Below are positions 44,517-53,521 of a stretch of 64,000 bases of DNA, piece by piece. Each line of letters starts with the position of its first letter. The first letter of the stretch is position 1. The DNA comes from an uncultured Lachnospiraceae bacterium. GTDB lineage: Bacteria; Bacillota; Clostridia; Lachnospirales; Lachnospiraceae. Location of the stretch: NCBI GenBank assembly GCA_910587085.1, contig CAJUMC010000005.1, positions 1 through 64,000 on the forward strand. Direction: 5' to 3'. Below the pieces are notes generated by a model. That model saw only the letters and a program-made list of their open reading frames with translations. It ran no database searches and was not told the origin of the DNA. The position numbers were made by a program, and so were the translations under genes.

Positions 44517-44639
44517 TTTTCCTCTTATTCCGCTGCGCAAGCAGCATTTAATCCTAAATTTTTTGTACTGCTGTCGTCCTTTTTCTTTCGGCCCGCCGCC
44601 TTATTCCGGATATCGCCCGCACCGGCATCCTCCCCGGCT

Positions 44640-45746
44640 CTACAGCATGAGCTCCGTAAACTTCCGCAGGAAAACACTGTTCGGCACCCAGCGCACCCAG
44701 CCCGGAAGCTCGCGGAACATCACTCCCTCCACAAGCGAAAGAAAGCCGCAGACACCGGCGCCAAGCATAAGAAGCGCTCCCGCCGCCTGAAACACGAGCA
44801 GATCCGGAACCACGGTTGCCAGAATATAATAGATCAATGCCATGATAATCGAAAACAGCAGTGTTGTCCATAGCATCGAAAAAATATTTTCCCTTTTTCC
44901 GGCAGCGGAACAGGCACACCAGGCAAAAATCGACGACATTCCCGCCGAGAGCACTCCCGCTGCAATGAGATTTCCTGCCGCTTCCGCGGTGCGGCTCAGA
45001 CCGGTAAGTTTTCTTCTGGCCAGGATACCCTGCTGCTTTTCAAAATGGACGCCTGCCATCGCGGCAAACTGCACCAGGGCGAGCAGCATCGAACCAACCA
45101 CGGCAGCCGCCTGGCGGTAAAATACACTGTTCTGAATCCCGGTACCGCGCTCCCTCCCGGCAGAATCCACAAAGCGGAACCGGAAGGCAAAATCAAAATT
45201 CTCCGCGCCGATCAGAGAAGCCGCATAGGCCTCGTATTCATCTTTGGTATATTTCCTGCGCTCTCCTTCGGGCAGCTCCCCGTAAGCCTCGTAGCACTGC
45301 GCAAGACAGATCTCATACATCATCTCCCCCGCCGCAATATCCGCTATCACGGTGGCCACATTATCGCCCTCCACGGAATATACATTAATCAGATTACGGT
45401 ATTTCCCATCGGCGATACGCTCTGCAAAATCTTCCCGAAGCTCCAGAATGCAGCGTACATACCCGTCCTCCAGTGCTCTTTCAAGCTCCTCAAAGCTCCC
45501 GCTGATCACGTACAGGGACTCAAGCTCTCCCAGCCGCCGGACAAATTCCGCCGCCCCGGGGCTGTCATCCCGGCTCAGAACGCCGACCGGTATGCTGGAG
45601 CGCTCCTCGGCCCCGCTGTTCAATCCCTCCATTCCGAAAAGGAAAAACGCAGACGCAATCACAAGTACCGCTGCGGTTACTCTGTCCTTGAAAAGCAGCT
45701 TCAGGCGCAGCGAGGTCTGAACCGCAATATCGCTAAGCATTCTCAT
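44640..45746 (-). CDS. ABC-2 type permease, second of a pair
   Basis: A 368-residue YhgE/ABC-2-type permease: one N-terminal span (AAVLVIASAFFLFGMEG), a large extracytoplasmic domain of about 150 residues (VGVLSRDDSPGAAEFVRR, FEELERALEDGYVRCILELRE), then five hydrophobic segments at the C-terminus. This layout matches two-permease exporters of the DrrB/YbhS kind. The ATG at 45746 has GGAGG 8 nt upstream and overlaps the partner gene by 14 bp. No ATPase gene is adjacent in the window. Confidence 0.82.
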   Translation of the reverse strand: MRMLSDIAVQTSLRLKLLFKDRVTAAVLVIASAFFLFGMEGLNSGAEERSSIPVGVLSRDDSPGAAEFVRRLGELESLYVISGSFEELERALEDGYVRCILELREDFAERIADGKYRNLINVYSVEGDNVATVIADIAAGEMMYEICLAQCYEAYGELPEGERRKYTKDEYEAYAASLIGAENFDFAFRFRFVDSAGRERGTGIQNSVFYRQAAAVVGSMLLALVQFAAMAGVHFEKQQGILARRKLTGLSRTAEAAGNLIAAGVLSAGMSSIFAWCACSAAGKRENIFSMLWTTLLFSIIMALIYYILATVVPDLLVFQAAGALLMLGAGVCGFLSLVEGVMFRELPGWVRWVPNSVFLRKFTELML

Positions 45747-46947
45747 AGACGCGTCCTCCCCTCCTCCGGTAAGCGGCCGCCCCCAGCACCGGCAGCAGCA
45801 GGCACGCGGACAGCGCGGAGAGCGCAGCCGGTGCATCCGCCGCGCTCAGCTTTCCCGAGGCGGCCCGGAACACCAGCTTTAAGTACCAGTTGTTCGGAAG
45901 CCAGCCGGCCACCGCATTCATCCGCTCCGGCAGATAGAAGTACGGAATTATTCCGCCGCCTAAAATTGCCCCGAGCAGGATAAAAAGATTTCCCGCAAAC
46001 AGATAATTCTGCGTTTTCTGAAACAGCGCCGAAAAAAACAGCATTACGGCCGACAGCACACAGCCGGCCGCGCAGATTACCGAAGCCGCCTGGATTCCGA
46101 AACTTAAGCCCCCCAGCCGGAGGAGCCCGCCTGCCAGCGCCGTCCCTGCCAAAAACAGCGCCGAGAAAAGAAGCTGCTTTTCCAGAAGCTGCCGGCAGGT
46201 TCCCGTCCCGAGAGCATTCAGCCTGCGCACCGTCCCCGCGTGATGTTCCCGCTGGAACAGCAGCCCGCAGAGCAGCGCCAGAAACGCGGTCAGAATAAAG
46301 ATGCCCTCAAACAGAAAAAACGGTGCAAGACCGACGCCGGCTGTTTTTTCCCGCTCAATCTGATGGAAAAAATCGCTTTTGGAGAGCGCCAGCAGAATCA
46401 GCTTCAGGGAAATCCGGTCGTTCATCCGGCTGGCTTCCTCCCGCGGCATGCCGGAATCCAGCATAATATCATACAGCGAGACGCAGTTGACCTCAACGGC
46501 AGTAATGTATTTCGCATAGCTCTCCATCAGGTTCCGGAGCATGATCTCAATCATCATGTTCCTGGTCGATATTACCACTTCGACCGGCAGATGCTCCAGA
46601 TAAACCATGCTGTCTGCAAAATCCTCAGGTATCTCCAGATACATATCCAGCTCGCCGCTTTCAAAGCGTCTGCGGATGTTCTCCTCATCCTCCAGGTAGA
46701 CTGACACGTAATCGGTGAAAAAGCCGTCCTCCAGATATGCCGAAGTGATGAGCTCCGAGTAGATGGACGTATCGTGATTGATCACGCCGATACTCACCGT
46801 CTCCGCCTCGCCGAGCTGCGGCTCTTCCGATAGCTCTCTTCCTGCAAGGAATGCCAGATATATAAGCAGCAGAAGGGCGGCGGACAAAAGCAGCAGCCTC
46901 CGCCCGCGGAAAAGAAGCCGGAGATCCTTTGCCAGCAGCGCCGTCAT
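45733..46947 (-). CDS. ABC-2 type permease, first of a pair
   Basis: A 404-residue permease with the same plan as its neighbour: one N-terminal span (LLLLSAALLLLIYLAFLAG), a long external domain (SIGVINHDTSIYSELITSAY, then MYLEIPEDFADSMVYLEHLP) and a C-terminal bundle of hydrophobic segments. The similarity of the external domains suggests that the two form a heterodimer. The ATG at 46947 overlaps the preceding stop (ATGA). Confidence 0.82.
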   Translation of the reverse strand: MTALLAKDLRLLFRGRRLLLLSAALLLLIYLAFLAGRELSEEPQLGEAETVSIGVINHDTSIYSELITSAYLEDGFFTDYVSVYLEDEENIRRRFESGELDMYLEIPEDFADSMVYLEHLPVEVVISTRNMMIEIMLRNLMESYAKYITAVEVNCVSLYDIMLDSGMPREEASRMNDRISLKLILLALSKSDFFHQIEREKTAGVGLAPFFLFEGIFILTAFLALLCGLLFQREHHAGTVRRLNALGTGTCRQLLEKQLLFSALFLAGTALAGGLLRLGGLSFGIQAASVICAAGCVLSAVMLFFSALFQKTQNYLFAGNLFILLGAILGGGIIPYFYLPERMNAVAGWLPNNWYLKLVFRAASGKLSAADAPAALSALSACLLLPVLGAAAYRRRGGRVYENA

Positions 46948-47900
46948 TCCTGCCGCTCCTGCGTGTGATGCACATGCTCGTGCGTGTAGAGATGCTCCAT
47001 ACAGTACTCGTAATTGCCGTCGCATTTTGAGCAGAACCGGAATTCCAGATTTTCGTCGTCCAGTTCCGTTCTGCCGCAGACCGCACAGCGGTGCCTGGTG
47101 ATGACCGTACGTCCGCGGAACGGCACGGTGTTGTCACCGCGCGCACCCTCGCGCACCTCCCTGCGGAATTTCTGCTTTCGGTGGATCTCCTTCGGCGAAA
47201 CCTTCTTGTAGTTCCTTGTAAGAAGGAAGAAAACGATAAAATTCAGCAGCGAAGCCGCAATAACGATGCGCCCCTCCACTCCCGACTTCAGAAACTGCCA
47301 GAGCAGCATAACCGCGTAAATCACACCCAGATATTTGATCTTGATCGGCAGCAGGAACATCAGATAAATCTGAATATCCGGGAAGGTTGCCGCAAACGCC
47401 AGGAAAATCGACATATTGACAAAATAGGTGCTGAAGGAATAAAACCATGCTCCTCCCACCGGCATCCCGTTTACGTACAGCCCCAGGCTTGTAAAAAAGT
47501 TTTCCGCGCCGATCATTTCAATCTGCTCCGAATATCTGAGATAGCCGTATCCCATAATGGCGAAGCTTCCCAGAATTGTAAAAAGCATGCCGCCGAACAG
47601 GTAGAAATTATACCGGAATGCTCCCCAGGTTCTCTCCAGATTTGTTCCGATGGAAAAATAGAAATACAGCATGAGGAGGGTGAAAAAGTCAAAGGAGCCC
47701 GGCGGGATCAATATCCAGGAAAAAAGTCTCCAGACCTGCCCCCGCAGAATCAGATACGGATTCAGTACCAGATAGCTTAAAAACCCCGCATTGATAAGCT
47801 CCAGCATGTAGCCGGCAGCATAACAGATAATCAGTGCGAGCGACAGATTGCGGATCGCATATTTGCCAAATTTACGTTCCATTTTATACATAAATTTCAT
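46944..47900 (-). CDS. Rhomboid-like membrane protein with C-terminal zinc ribbon
   Basis: A 318-residue protein with about six membrane spans; VWRLFSWILIPPGSFDFFTLL and GTNLERTWGAFRYNFYLFGGM resemble the L1 loop and following helix of rhomboids and derlins. The catalytic GxSG serine motif is not seen, so it is likely an inactive, derlin-like pseudoprotease. A cytoplasmic C-terminal zinc ribbon follows (CAVCGRTELDDEN, then CSKCDGNYEYC and a His-rich end). It begins the operon with the two permeases. The start at 47900 has AAAGG 8 nt upstream. Confidence 0.7.
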   Translation of the reverse strand: MKFMYKMERKFGKYAIRNLSLALIICYAAGYMLELINAGFLSYLVLNPYLILRGQVWRLFSWILIPPGSFDFFTLLMLYFYFSIGTNLERTWGAFRYNFYLFGGMLFTILGSFAIMGYGYLRYSEQIEMIGAENFFTSLGLYVNGMPVGGAWFYSFSTYFVNMSIFLAFAATFPDIQIYLMFLLPIKIKYLGVIYAVMLLWQFLKSGVEGRIVIAASLLNFIVFFLLTRNYKKVSPKEIHRKQKFRREVREGARGDNTVPFRGRTVITRHRCAVCGRTELDDENLEFRFCSKCDGNYEYCMEHLYTHEHVHHTQERQE

Positions 47901-48025
47901 AATTTGCGCCTTTCTTTACGTAAACCTGCCGCCCTGTTCGCGGCGGCACATAATCCGGGCAGGGACATCCCGGCCCGGTTAACATAAATTATAGAGATTT
48001 CTTCCTCCAATGTCAAATTAAAGGA

Positions 48026-48150
48026 TTCTTAATTTTGAGAAAGTATGGTATAATATTCGTCGGAATTATACCATATCCTTCCGGATATGCTCTCTCTGGA
48101 GGATGCCGGCATTATTATTTTAACTATTTCCGGCATGGTTTTATTTTAAT
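48026..48150 (+). promoter_or_regulatory. rqcH promoter and structured leader
   Basis: TTCTTA (48026-48031), 17 bp, then TATAAT (48049-48054) within GGTATAAT; a bulged inverted repeat with TTATACC (48066-48072) covers the -10 box. The leader then has a small hairpin (ATATCC/GGATAT at about 48073) and a second stem (ATGCCGG 48113-48119 with CCGGCAT 48130-48136) followed by a T-rich stretch, resembling an attenuator. Confidence 0.5.
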
Positions 48151-48177
48151 CAATTTTTAAGAAAAGAGGCAAGCAGC

Positions 48178-49971
48178 ATGGCATTCGACGGAATTGTAAT
48201 CTCAAATATAGTGCGCGACCTGAACCGCACGCTCACCGGCGGCCGCATCGTTAAAATCAGCCAGCCGGAAAAGGATGAGCTGATCCTGGCCGTAAAAAAC
48301 TACGACACCTACAAGCTTTTTATCTCGGCTTCGGCCTCCCTGCCCCTGATCTACCTGACCGCAGGGAACAAACCGAACCCGATGACCGCCCCGAACTTCT
48401 GCATGCTGCTGCGCAAGCATCTCAACAGCGCGCGCATCCTTTCCGTAACGCAGCCGGGGCTGGAGCGCATCATCGACCTCTCCATCGAACATCTCGACGA
48501 GATGGGCGATCTGTGCCGGAAGCATCTGATGGTTGAGATTATGGGAAAACACAGCAATATTATTTTCTGCGACGAGAGTTACCGGATCGTGGACAGCATC
48601 AAGCATGTTTCGGGGGCGGTCAGCTCGATCCGCGAGGTTCTTCCCGGCAGAGAATATTTCATCCCGAAGACCCAGGACAAGCTGGACCCGCTCACCCTCA
48701 CCCGCACGGATTTTGAGGAAAAAATCGTGCCGAAGCCGCTGCCGGCCGCCGGCGCGCTCTGCCAGAGCCTGACCGGGATCAGCCCGCTGATTGCGAACGA
48801 GCTCTGCCACGAGGCCGGGATCGATGCCGGACAGCCGCTGTCCGCTCTCCTGGAGGAATACCGCGCACATTTGTATGGCACGCTGGACGCGCTCATCTCC
48901 CGGGTACGGGAAGGAAATTTCGCGCCGCATATTATTTATGAGGATCGTGGAACCCTGGCCCCGGGGAGCAGACAGCCGGTCGAATTCTCCTCGGTTCCGC
49001 TGCACTGCTACGACAGCTTCCCCGCGATGAGCTCCGTATCCTTTGATTCCGTTTCGGAGCTGCTGGAAACATATTATTCCTCAAAAAACAAGCTGACGCG
49101 CATCCGCCAGAAATCCTCGGATCTGCGCCGGGTTATCGCAAATGCCGTAGAGCGCAGCAGCAAAAAATACGACCTTCAGCTGAAGCAGCTCAGGGATACC
49201 GAAAAGCGGGAAAAATTCCGCATCTACGGCGAACTGCTGACGACCTTCGGCTACACGGTCTCCCCCGGTGAAAAATCGGTCACGGTGCGGAATTATTATA
49301 CGGACGAGGATATCACCATCCCGCTCGAGCCGGAGCTCTCCGCAATTGACAATGCAAAGCGCTACTTTGACAGGTACGCCAAGCTGAAGCGCACCAGCGA
49401 GGCGCTGACCCGCCTGACCGCCGAGACAAAAAGCGAGCTGGAGCATCTGGATTCCATCCGCACGGCGCTCGATCTGGCCGAGACGGAGGACGATCTGGCC
49501 CAGCTCAAGGAGGAAATGATGGATTACGGCTATATCCGCCGCCATTATGTGCAGGAAAAAAAAGGAAAGAAGCCGGCAAAAAAGGCCCGCATCACAAGCC
49601 GGCCGCTTCACTATCTCTCGTCCGACGGCTACGATATCTACGTGGGCAAAAACAATTATCAGAACGACGAACTGACCTTCCAGTCCGCTTCCGGCGGGGA
49701 CTGGTGGTTCCATGCCAAGGGGATTCCGGGCTCCCATGTAATTGTCCGGGCCAGGGGGGAGGAACTGCCGGATCGCGTGTACGAGGAGGCCGGAAGGCTC
49801 GCCGCCTATTATTCCAAAAACCGGGAGGCCGACAAGGTGGAGATCGACTACACCGAGCGGCGCAACATCAAAAAGCCCGGCGGTGCAAAACCGGGCTTTG
49901 TCGTATACTACACCAATTATTCTCTGATGGCGGCTCCCGTAATCGACGGGCTGAAGCTGCTGTCGGATTAA
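48178..49971 (+). CDS. rqcH: Ribosome-associated quality-control factor RqcH (NFACT protein)
   Basis: A 597-residue NFACT protein, formerly called fibronectin-binding protein A. RqcH binds stalled 50S subunits and adds C-terminal alanine tails to blocked nascent chains for degradation. The N-terminal NFACT domain opens MAFDGIVISNIVRDLNRTL with GGRIVKISQPEKDELIL; a coiled coil occupies about 290-400; the NFACT-R domain near the C-terminus reads SSDGYDIYVGKNNYQNDELT and GGDWWFHAKGIPGSHVIVR. Length is typical. AGAGG lies about 12 nt before the ATG. It is transcribed alone, away from the rhomboid-like gene. Confidence 0.95.
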   Translation: MAFDGIVISNIVRDLNRTLTGGRIVKISQPEKDELILAVKNYDTYKLFISASASLPLIYLTAGNKPNPMTAPNFCMLLRKHLNSARILSVTQPGLERIIDLSIEHLDEMGDLCRKHLMVEIMGKHSNIIFCDESYRIVDSIKHVSGAVSSIREVLPGREYFIPKTQDKLDPLTLTRTDFEEKIVPKPLPAAGALCQSLTGISPLIANELCHEAGIDAGQPLSALLEEYRAHLYGTLDALISRVREGNFAPHIIYEDRGTLAPGSRQPVEFSSVPLHCYDSFPAMSSVSFDSVSELLETYYSSKNKLTRIRQKSSDLRRVIANAVERSSKKYDLQLKQLRDTEKREKFRIYGELLTTFGYTVSPGEKSVTVRNYYTDEDITIPLEPELSAIDNAKRYFDRYAKLKRTSEALTRLTAETKSELEHLDSIRTALDLAETEDDLAQLKEEMMDYGYIRRHYVQEKKGKKPAKKARITSRPLHYLSSDGYDIYVGKNNYQNDELTFQSASGGDWWFHAKGIPGSHVIVRARGEELPDRVYEEAGRLAAYYSKNREADKVEIDYTERRNIKKPGGAKPGFVVYYTNYSLMAAPVIDGLKLLSD

Positions 49972-50079
49972 CTGCAGAAGGCAGGTTTGACAAACGATCT
50001 GCCAATGGATTAATTTGTTCTTTATATGCATAAAAATAATATTTTTCATCTATTTATGCCATTGTACGGAGGTATCTGA

Positions 50080-50904
50080 ATGATTACCGCAGATTTCCAT
50101 ACGCACACCGCGTTTTCCAGCGATTCCGAGGCTGAGCCCGGGCAAATGATTGAGCGCGCGATCCGCCTCGGCTTGAAAACGTTGTGCATCACCGATCATT
50201 ACGACCATCTTTTTCCGGAGCAGTACGGCCTTCCCTTCACTTTCGATCCGGAGGAATATTTCGCCCGCCTTGGAGAATGCCGTGAAAAATACTGCGGACA
50301 GATCACTCTTCTGTGCGGCGTCGAACTGGGACTTAGGGACGAGCCGGATATCCTGCCGCAGTGTGCTGCGTTTTACCGCGCGCTTGCGGAGCGATATCCG
50401 TTTGATTTTGTGATCGGCTCGACCCATGTTCTCTCGCACACCGATCCGTATTATCCGGAATACTGGGACAAACGTCCCTGCTCGGAAGGACTTAAGGACT
50501 ATTTCAGCGCCGTCGAGACAGCCGTTCAAAGCTACGACTGCTTTCAGGTATACGGGCACCTCGACTACCTTGTCCGCTATCTCCCGGGTGAAAATAAAAA
50601 TTATTGTCTTCCGGATTTTGCCGACCGCATCGACAGAATCCTGAAGCTGCTGATCGAGCGCGGCGCGGGTATCGAACTGAATACCGCCGGCTGGCGCTAC
50701 GGGCTGCCTTTCGCACATCCCCGGGCGGAAATTCTCCTGCGCTACCGCGAGCTCGGCGGCGAAATTCTGACCGTCGGTTCGGACGCGCACGCGCCGGAAC
50801 AGCTGGCCGGAGACTTTGACCGGGCAGCAAAGCTTCTGCGTTCGCTTGGGTTCCGTTATTATACGGTATTCCGGGAACGCCGTCCGGAATTTCTTCCGCT
50901 GTAG
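50080..50904 (+). CDS. PHP-domain histidinol-phosphatase-like protein
   Basis: A 274-residue metal-dependent phosphoesterase of the PHP family. Metal ligands are visible in DFHTHTAFSSDSE (residues 5-17), LCITDHYDH (near 37), the Glu of CGVELGL, VIGSTHVLSH, VYGHLDY and the C-terminal VGSDAHAPEQL. Related proteins hydrolyse histidinol phosphate (HisK) or other phosphates; no his genes are nearby, so the substrate is uncertain. GGAGG precedes the ATG by 7 nt. It converges with mnmA, stops 8 nt apart. Confidence 0.85.
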   Translation: MITADFHTHTAFSSDSEAEPGQMIERAIRLGLKTLCITDHYDHLFPEQYGLPFTFDPEEYFARLGECREKYCGQITLLCGVELGLRDEPDILPQCAAFYRALAERYPFDFVIGSTHVLSHTDPYYPEYWDKRPCSEGLKDYFSAVETAVQSYDCFQVYGHLDYLVRYLPGENKNYCLPDFADRIDRILKLLIERGAGIELNTAGWRYGLPFAHPRAEILLRYRELGGEILTVGSDAHAPEQLAGDFDRAAKLLRSLGFRYYTVFRERRPEFLPL

Positions 50905-50912
50905 CTTCTCCT

Positions 50913-51983
50913 CTATCCTGTGATCGTCCCGCCGCCGAGCACACAGTCTTCCTCGTACAGCACAAGGGCCTGACCCGGCGTGACGGCACGCTGCTCCTCC
51001 TCGAAAACGCAGCGCAGGCGTCCGTCCTCTTCCTGGAAAATTCTGGCAGCCGCTCCGCGGTGACCGTAGCGCAGCTTCGCCGTCACCCGCATACCGTCCT
51101 CCACATCCTCCCCCGCCCGGCTCATCCAGTTCATCCCTTCCGCCGTTGCTTCCCCCGCAAAAATCTCCCGTCCAAACCCGAGCACAACCTCATTTGTTTT
51201 CGGGCGGATCTCCAGCACGAACGCCGGTTCCGGCAGTGCCAGCCCGAGTCCCTTTCTCTGTCCGACCGTATAATGGATAATGCCTCTGTGCCGCCCCATT
51301 ACACGCCCCTGCCGATCCACGAAATTTCCCGGCGGGAATTCCTGTCCGGAATATCTGCGGATAAAGCCCGCGTAATCGTTGTCGCCCACAAAGCAGATCT
51401 CCTGGCTGTCCGGTTTGTCCGCCACCGGCAGACCGGCCCGCCTTGCCAGCTCCCGGATCTCTTCCTTCGGGTACTCCCCGACCGGCATCCGGGTACGTGC
51501 CAGCTGCGCCTGCGTCAGCCGGCAGAGTGCATAGGTCTGATCCTTGGCGGCCGTGACCGAGCTGCACACCGAGAAGCGCCCGTTTTCCAGGCGCTTAATG
51601 CGGGCATAATGCCCGGTGGCGATGCAGTCCGCACCGATGCCGGCGGCACGGTGCAGCAAAGCCTCCCACTTTATGCTGCGGTTGCAGGCAACGCACGGGT
51701 TGGGCGTCCTGCCGGCCGCGTATTCCCGGACGAAATACGCAACGACTTGCCTTTCAAACTCCTCCCGGAAATCCATAACATAGTGCGGGATGCCGAGCTT
51801 TAGAGCAACCTGCCGCGCATCCTGCACTGCATCCGGCCCGGAAAATCCATCCGCCTCCGCCGCCTGCTCCGTCCACAGGCGCATGGTCACGCCGATCACT
51901 TCGTATCCGGCTTCCTTTAAAAGATATGCCGCCGCAGAGGAATCCACCCCTCCCGACATGCCGACCACTACCTTTTCCCTCAT
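50913..51983 (-). CDS. mnmA: tRNA-specific 2-thiouridylase MnmA
   Basis: A 356-residue enzyme that thiolates U34 of Lys, Glu and Gln tRNAs using sulfur from a cysteine desulfurase. The PP-loop VVGMSGGVDSSAAAYLL is at residues 5-21, the catalytic cysteine in TPNPCVACNRSIKWEAL (near 100) and the second in DSQEICFVGD (near 197). Length is normal. GGAGG sits 6 nt before the ATG. It lies 180 bp downstream of the desulfurase, which probably feeds it sulfur, a usual Firmicutes pairing. Confidence 0.96.
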   Translation of the reverse strand: MREKVVVGMSGGVDSSAAAYLLKEAGYEVIGVTMRLWTEQAAEADGFSGPDAVQDARQVALKLGIPHYVMDFREEFERQVVAYFVREYAAGRTPNPCVACNRSIKWEALLHRAAGIGADCIATGHYARIKRLENGRFSVCSSVTAAKDQTYALCRLTQAQLARTRMPVGEYPKEEIRELARRAGLPVADKPDSQEICFVGDNDYAGFIRRYSGQEFPPGNFVDRQGRVMGRHRGIIHYTVGQRKGLGLALPEPAFVLEIRPKTNEVVLGFGREIFAGEATAEGMNWMSRAGEDVEDGMRVTAKLRYGHRGAAARIFQEEDGRLRCVFEEEQRAVTPGQALVLYEEDCVLGGGTITG

Positions 51984-52165
51984 ATCCCGCCTCCTTTTGT
52001 GTATTTATACCCTATCACCTGAAGTCCTGGTTCTTTCCCGTGCCGGGCAGCATTTTTTATTCTCTGTAATAATTTTGGCTGCGCCTGGTTTTTCGGTTTC
52101 TTCCGGCCGGAGGTTTTTTCTGCACACAGCCCTTCCGGACTCCCACCGGAACGCGCCGCCTGCCG

Positions 52166-53326
52166 TTACGGGAAAAACGGCGACATTTCTCTCAGGCGTT
52201 CAATCGTCCCGGCCGTTTTCTCGATTACAAAATCGATTTCTTCCTTCGTCGTCTGCGCGCCCAGCGTAAACCGCACCGATCCGCGCGCAACCTCGTCCGG
52301 AAGTCCAAGCGCCGTCAGCACATGGGACGGCTCGGAGGTTCCCGCTGTGCAGGCCGAGGCGCTCGAAGCGCAGATCCCGCTCATATCCAGCAGGATCAGC
52401 AGCGATTCCCCCTCGATGAACTGAAAGCAGAAATTAACGTTGTTGGGCAGGCGCTTCTCCCGGCTGCCGTTTACCCTGGCGTACGGAATGCGCCTTAAAA
52501 CTTCATCCATAAAATAATCCCGCAGCACCCGTTCCCGCTCCGCGCGCTCCTTCATGGCCGCTGCGGCCTCCCGCGCGGCCTCGGCCATGCCGACAATCCC
52601 CGGCACATTCTCAGTACCGGCCCGCATTCCGCGCTCCTGCCCGCCACCGCAGATCATCGGAGGAAGCTTTACGCCGCTGCGCACATACAGAAAGCCGACG
52701 CCCTTCGGCCCGTTAAACTTATGCGCACTCGCTGAGAGCAAATCAACCTGAAGTTCATCCACGCTGACCGGAATATGGCCGAACGCCTGCACGGCGTCCG
52801 TGTGCAAACAGATTCCGCGCTCACGCGCCAGCTGCCCGATCTCGGCGACCGGCTGCAGCGTCCCGATCTCATTGTTGGCCGTCATCACCGATATCAGTAC
52901 CGTATCCGGCGATGCCGCGCGCCGGATCTCGTCGAGCCGGACAATCCCGCTCTCGTCCACCCCCGCATAGGTGACGCGGCAGCCCTCCTGCTCCAGCTGC
53001 GCGCAGGTGTGCAGCACTGCGTGATGCTCGATCTTCGTCGTAATAATATGCCTTCCCCGCTCCCTCTGCTGTTTTGCGATGCCGCGCAGCGCCCAGTTAT
53101 CCGACTCGGAGCCGCCCGAGGTAAAATAGATTTCCGACGGTTCGCAGCCGAGCATGGATGCGATCGTCTCTCTCGCCTCGGCCACGGCCTTTTTGCTCTT
53201 CATGGAAAGCCCGTAGATGCCGGAAGGATTTCCGTAGCTTCCGCAGAAATACGGCCGCATCGCCTCCAGCACGCCCTCGCTGACCGGCGTCGTCGCCGCA
53301 TTATCCATATATATCAGTTGTTCCAT
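52166..53326 (-). CDS. Cysteine desulfurase
   Basis: A 386-residue PLP enzyme of the NifS/IscS class that turns cysteine into alanine and a protein persulfide. IYMDNAATTPVSEGVLEAM opens the protein, SAHKFNGPKGVGFLYV holds the PLP lysine (near 205), and ASSASACTAGTSEPSHVL carries the catalytic cysteine (near 325). It is followed by mnmA, so tRNA thiolation is the likely main use. A strong promoter (TTGCAA, 17 bp, TATAAT) is about 100 nt upstream. The 52017-52165 gap holds no gene. Confidence 0.95.
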   Translation of the reverse strand: MEQLIYMDNAATTPVSEGVLEAMRPYFCGSYGNPSGIYGLSMKSKKAVAEARETIASMLGCEPSEIYFTSGGSESDNWALRGIAKQQRERGRHIITTKIEHHAVLHTCAQLEQEGCRVTYAGVDESGIVRLDEIRRAASPDTVLISVMTANNEIGTLQPVAEIGQLARERGICLHTDAVQAFGHIPVSVDELQVDLLSASAHKFNGPKGVGFLYVRSGVKLPPMICGGGQERGMRAGTENVPGIVGMAEAAREAAAAMKERAERERVLRDYFMDEVLRRIPYARVNGSREKRLPNNVNFCFQFIEGESLLILLDMSGICASSASACTAGTSEPSHVLTALGLPDEVARGSVRFTLGAQTTKEEIDFVIEKTAGTIERLREMSPFFP

Positions 53327-53424
53327 CGTCCCTTATCCATCCTTCCAAAATGCTATTACCTATTTTATGCAGAAACCGCAGATCGGTTTCCAAAAACGAC
53401 AGCAGAATATATCAACAGGATAGA

Positions 53425-53453
53425 ATTATACAACATTGTAATTCCGCTTGCAA
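53425..53453 (-). promoter_or_regulatory. Promoter of cysteine desulfurase-mnmA unit
   Basis: On the minus strand TTGCAA (53448-53453) and a perfect TATAAT (53425-53430) are 17 bp apart. Confidence 0.7.
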
Positions 53454-53521
53454 GCCGCTAATATGGATCGCAGAGACAATTATGCATCAGTGCCGCTCCG
53501 GCGGCAGATACGGAGGACATC

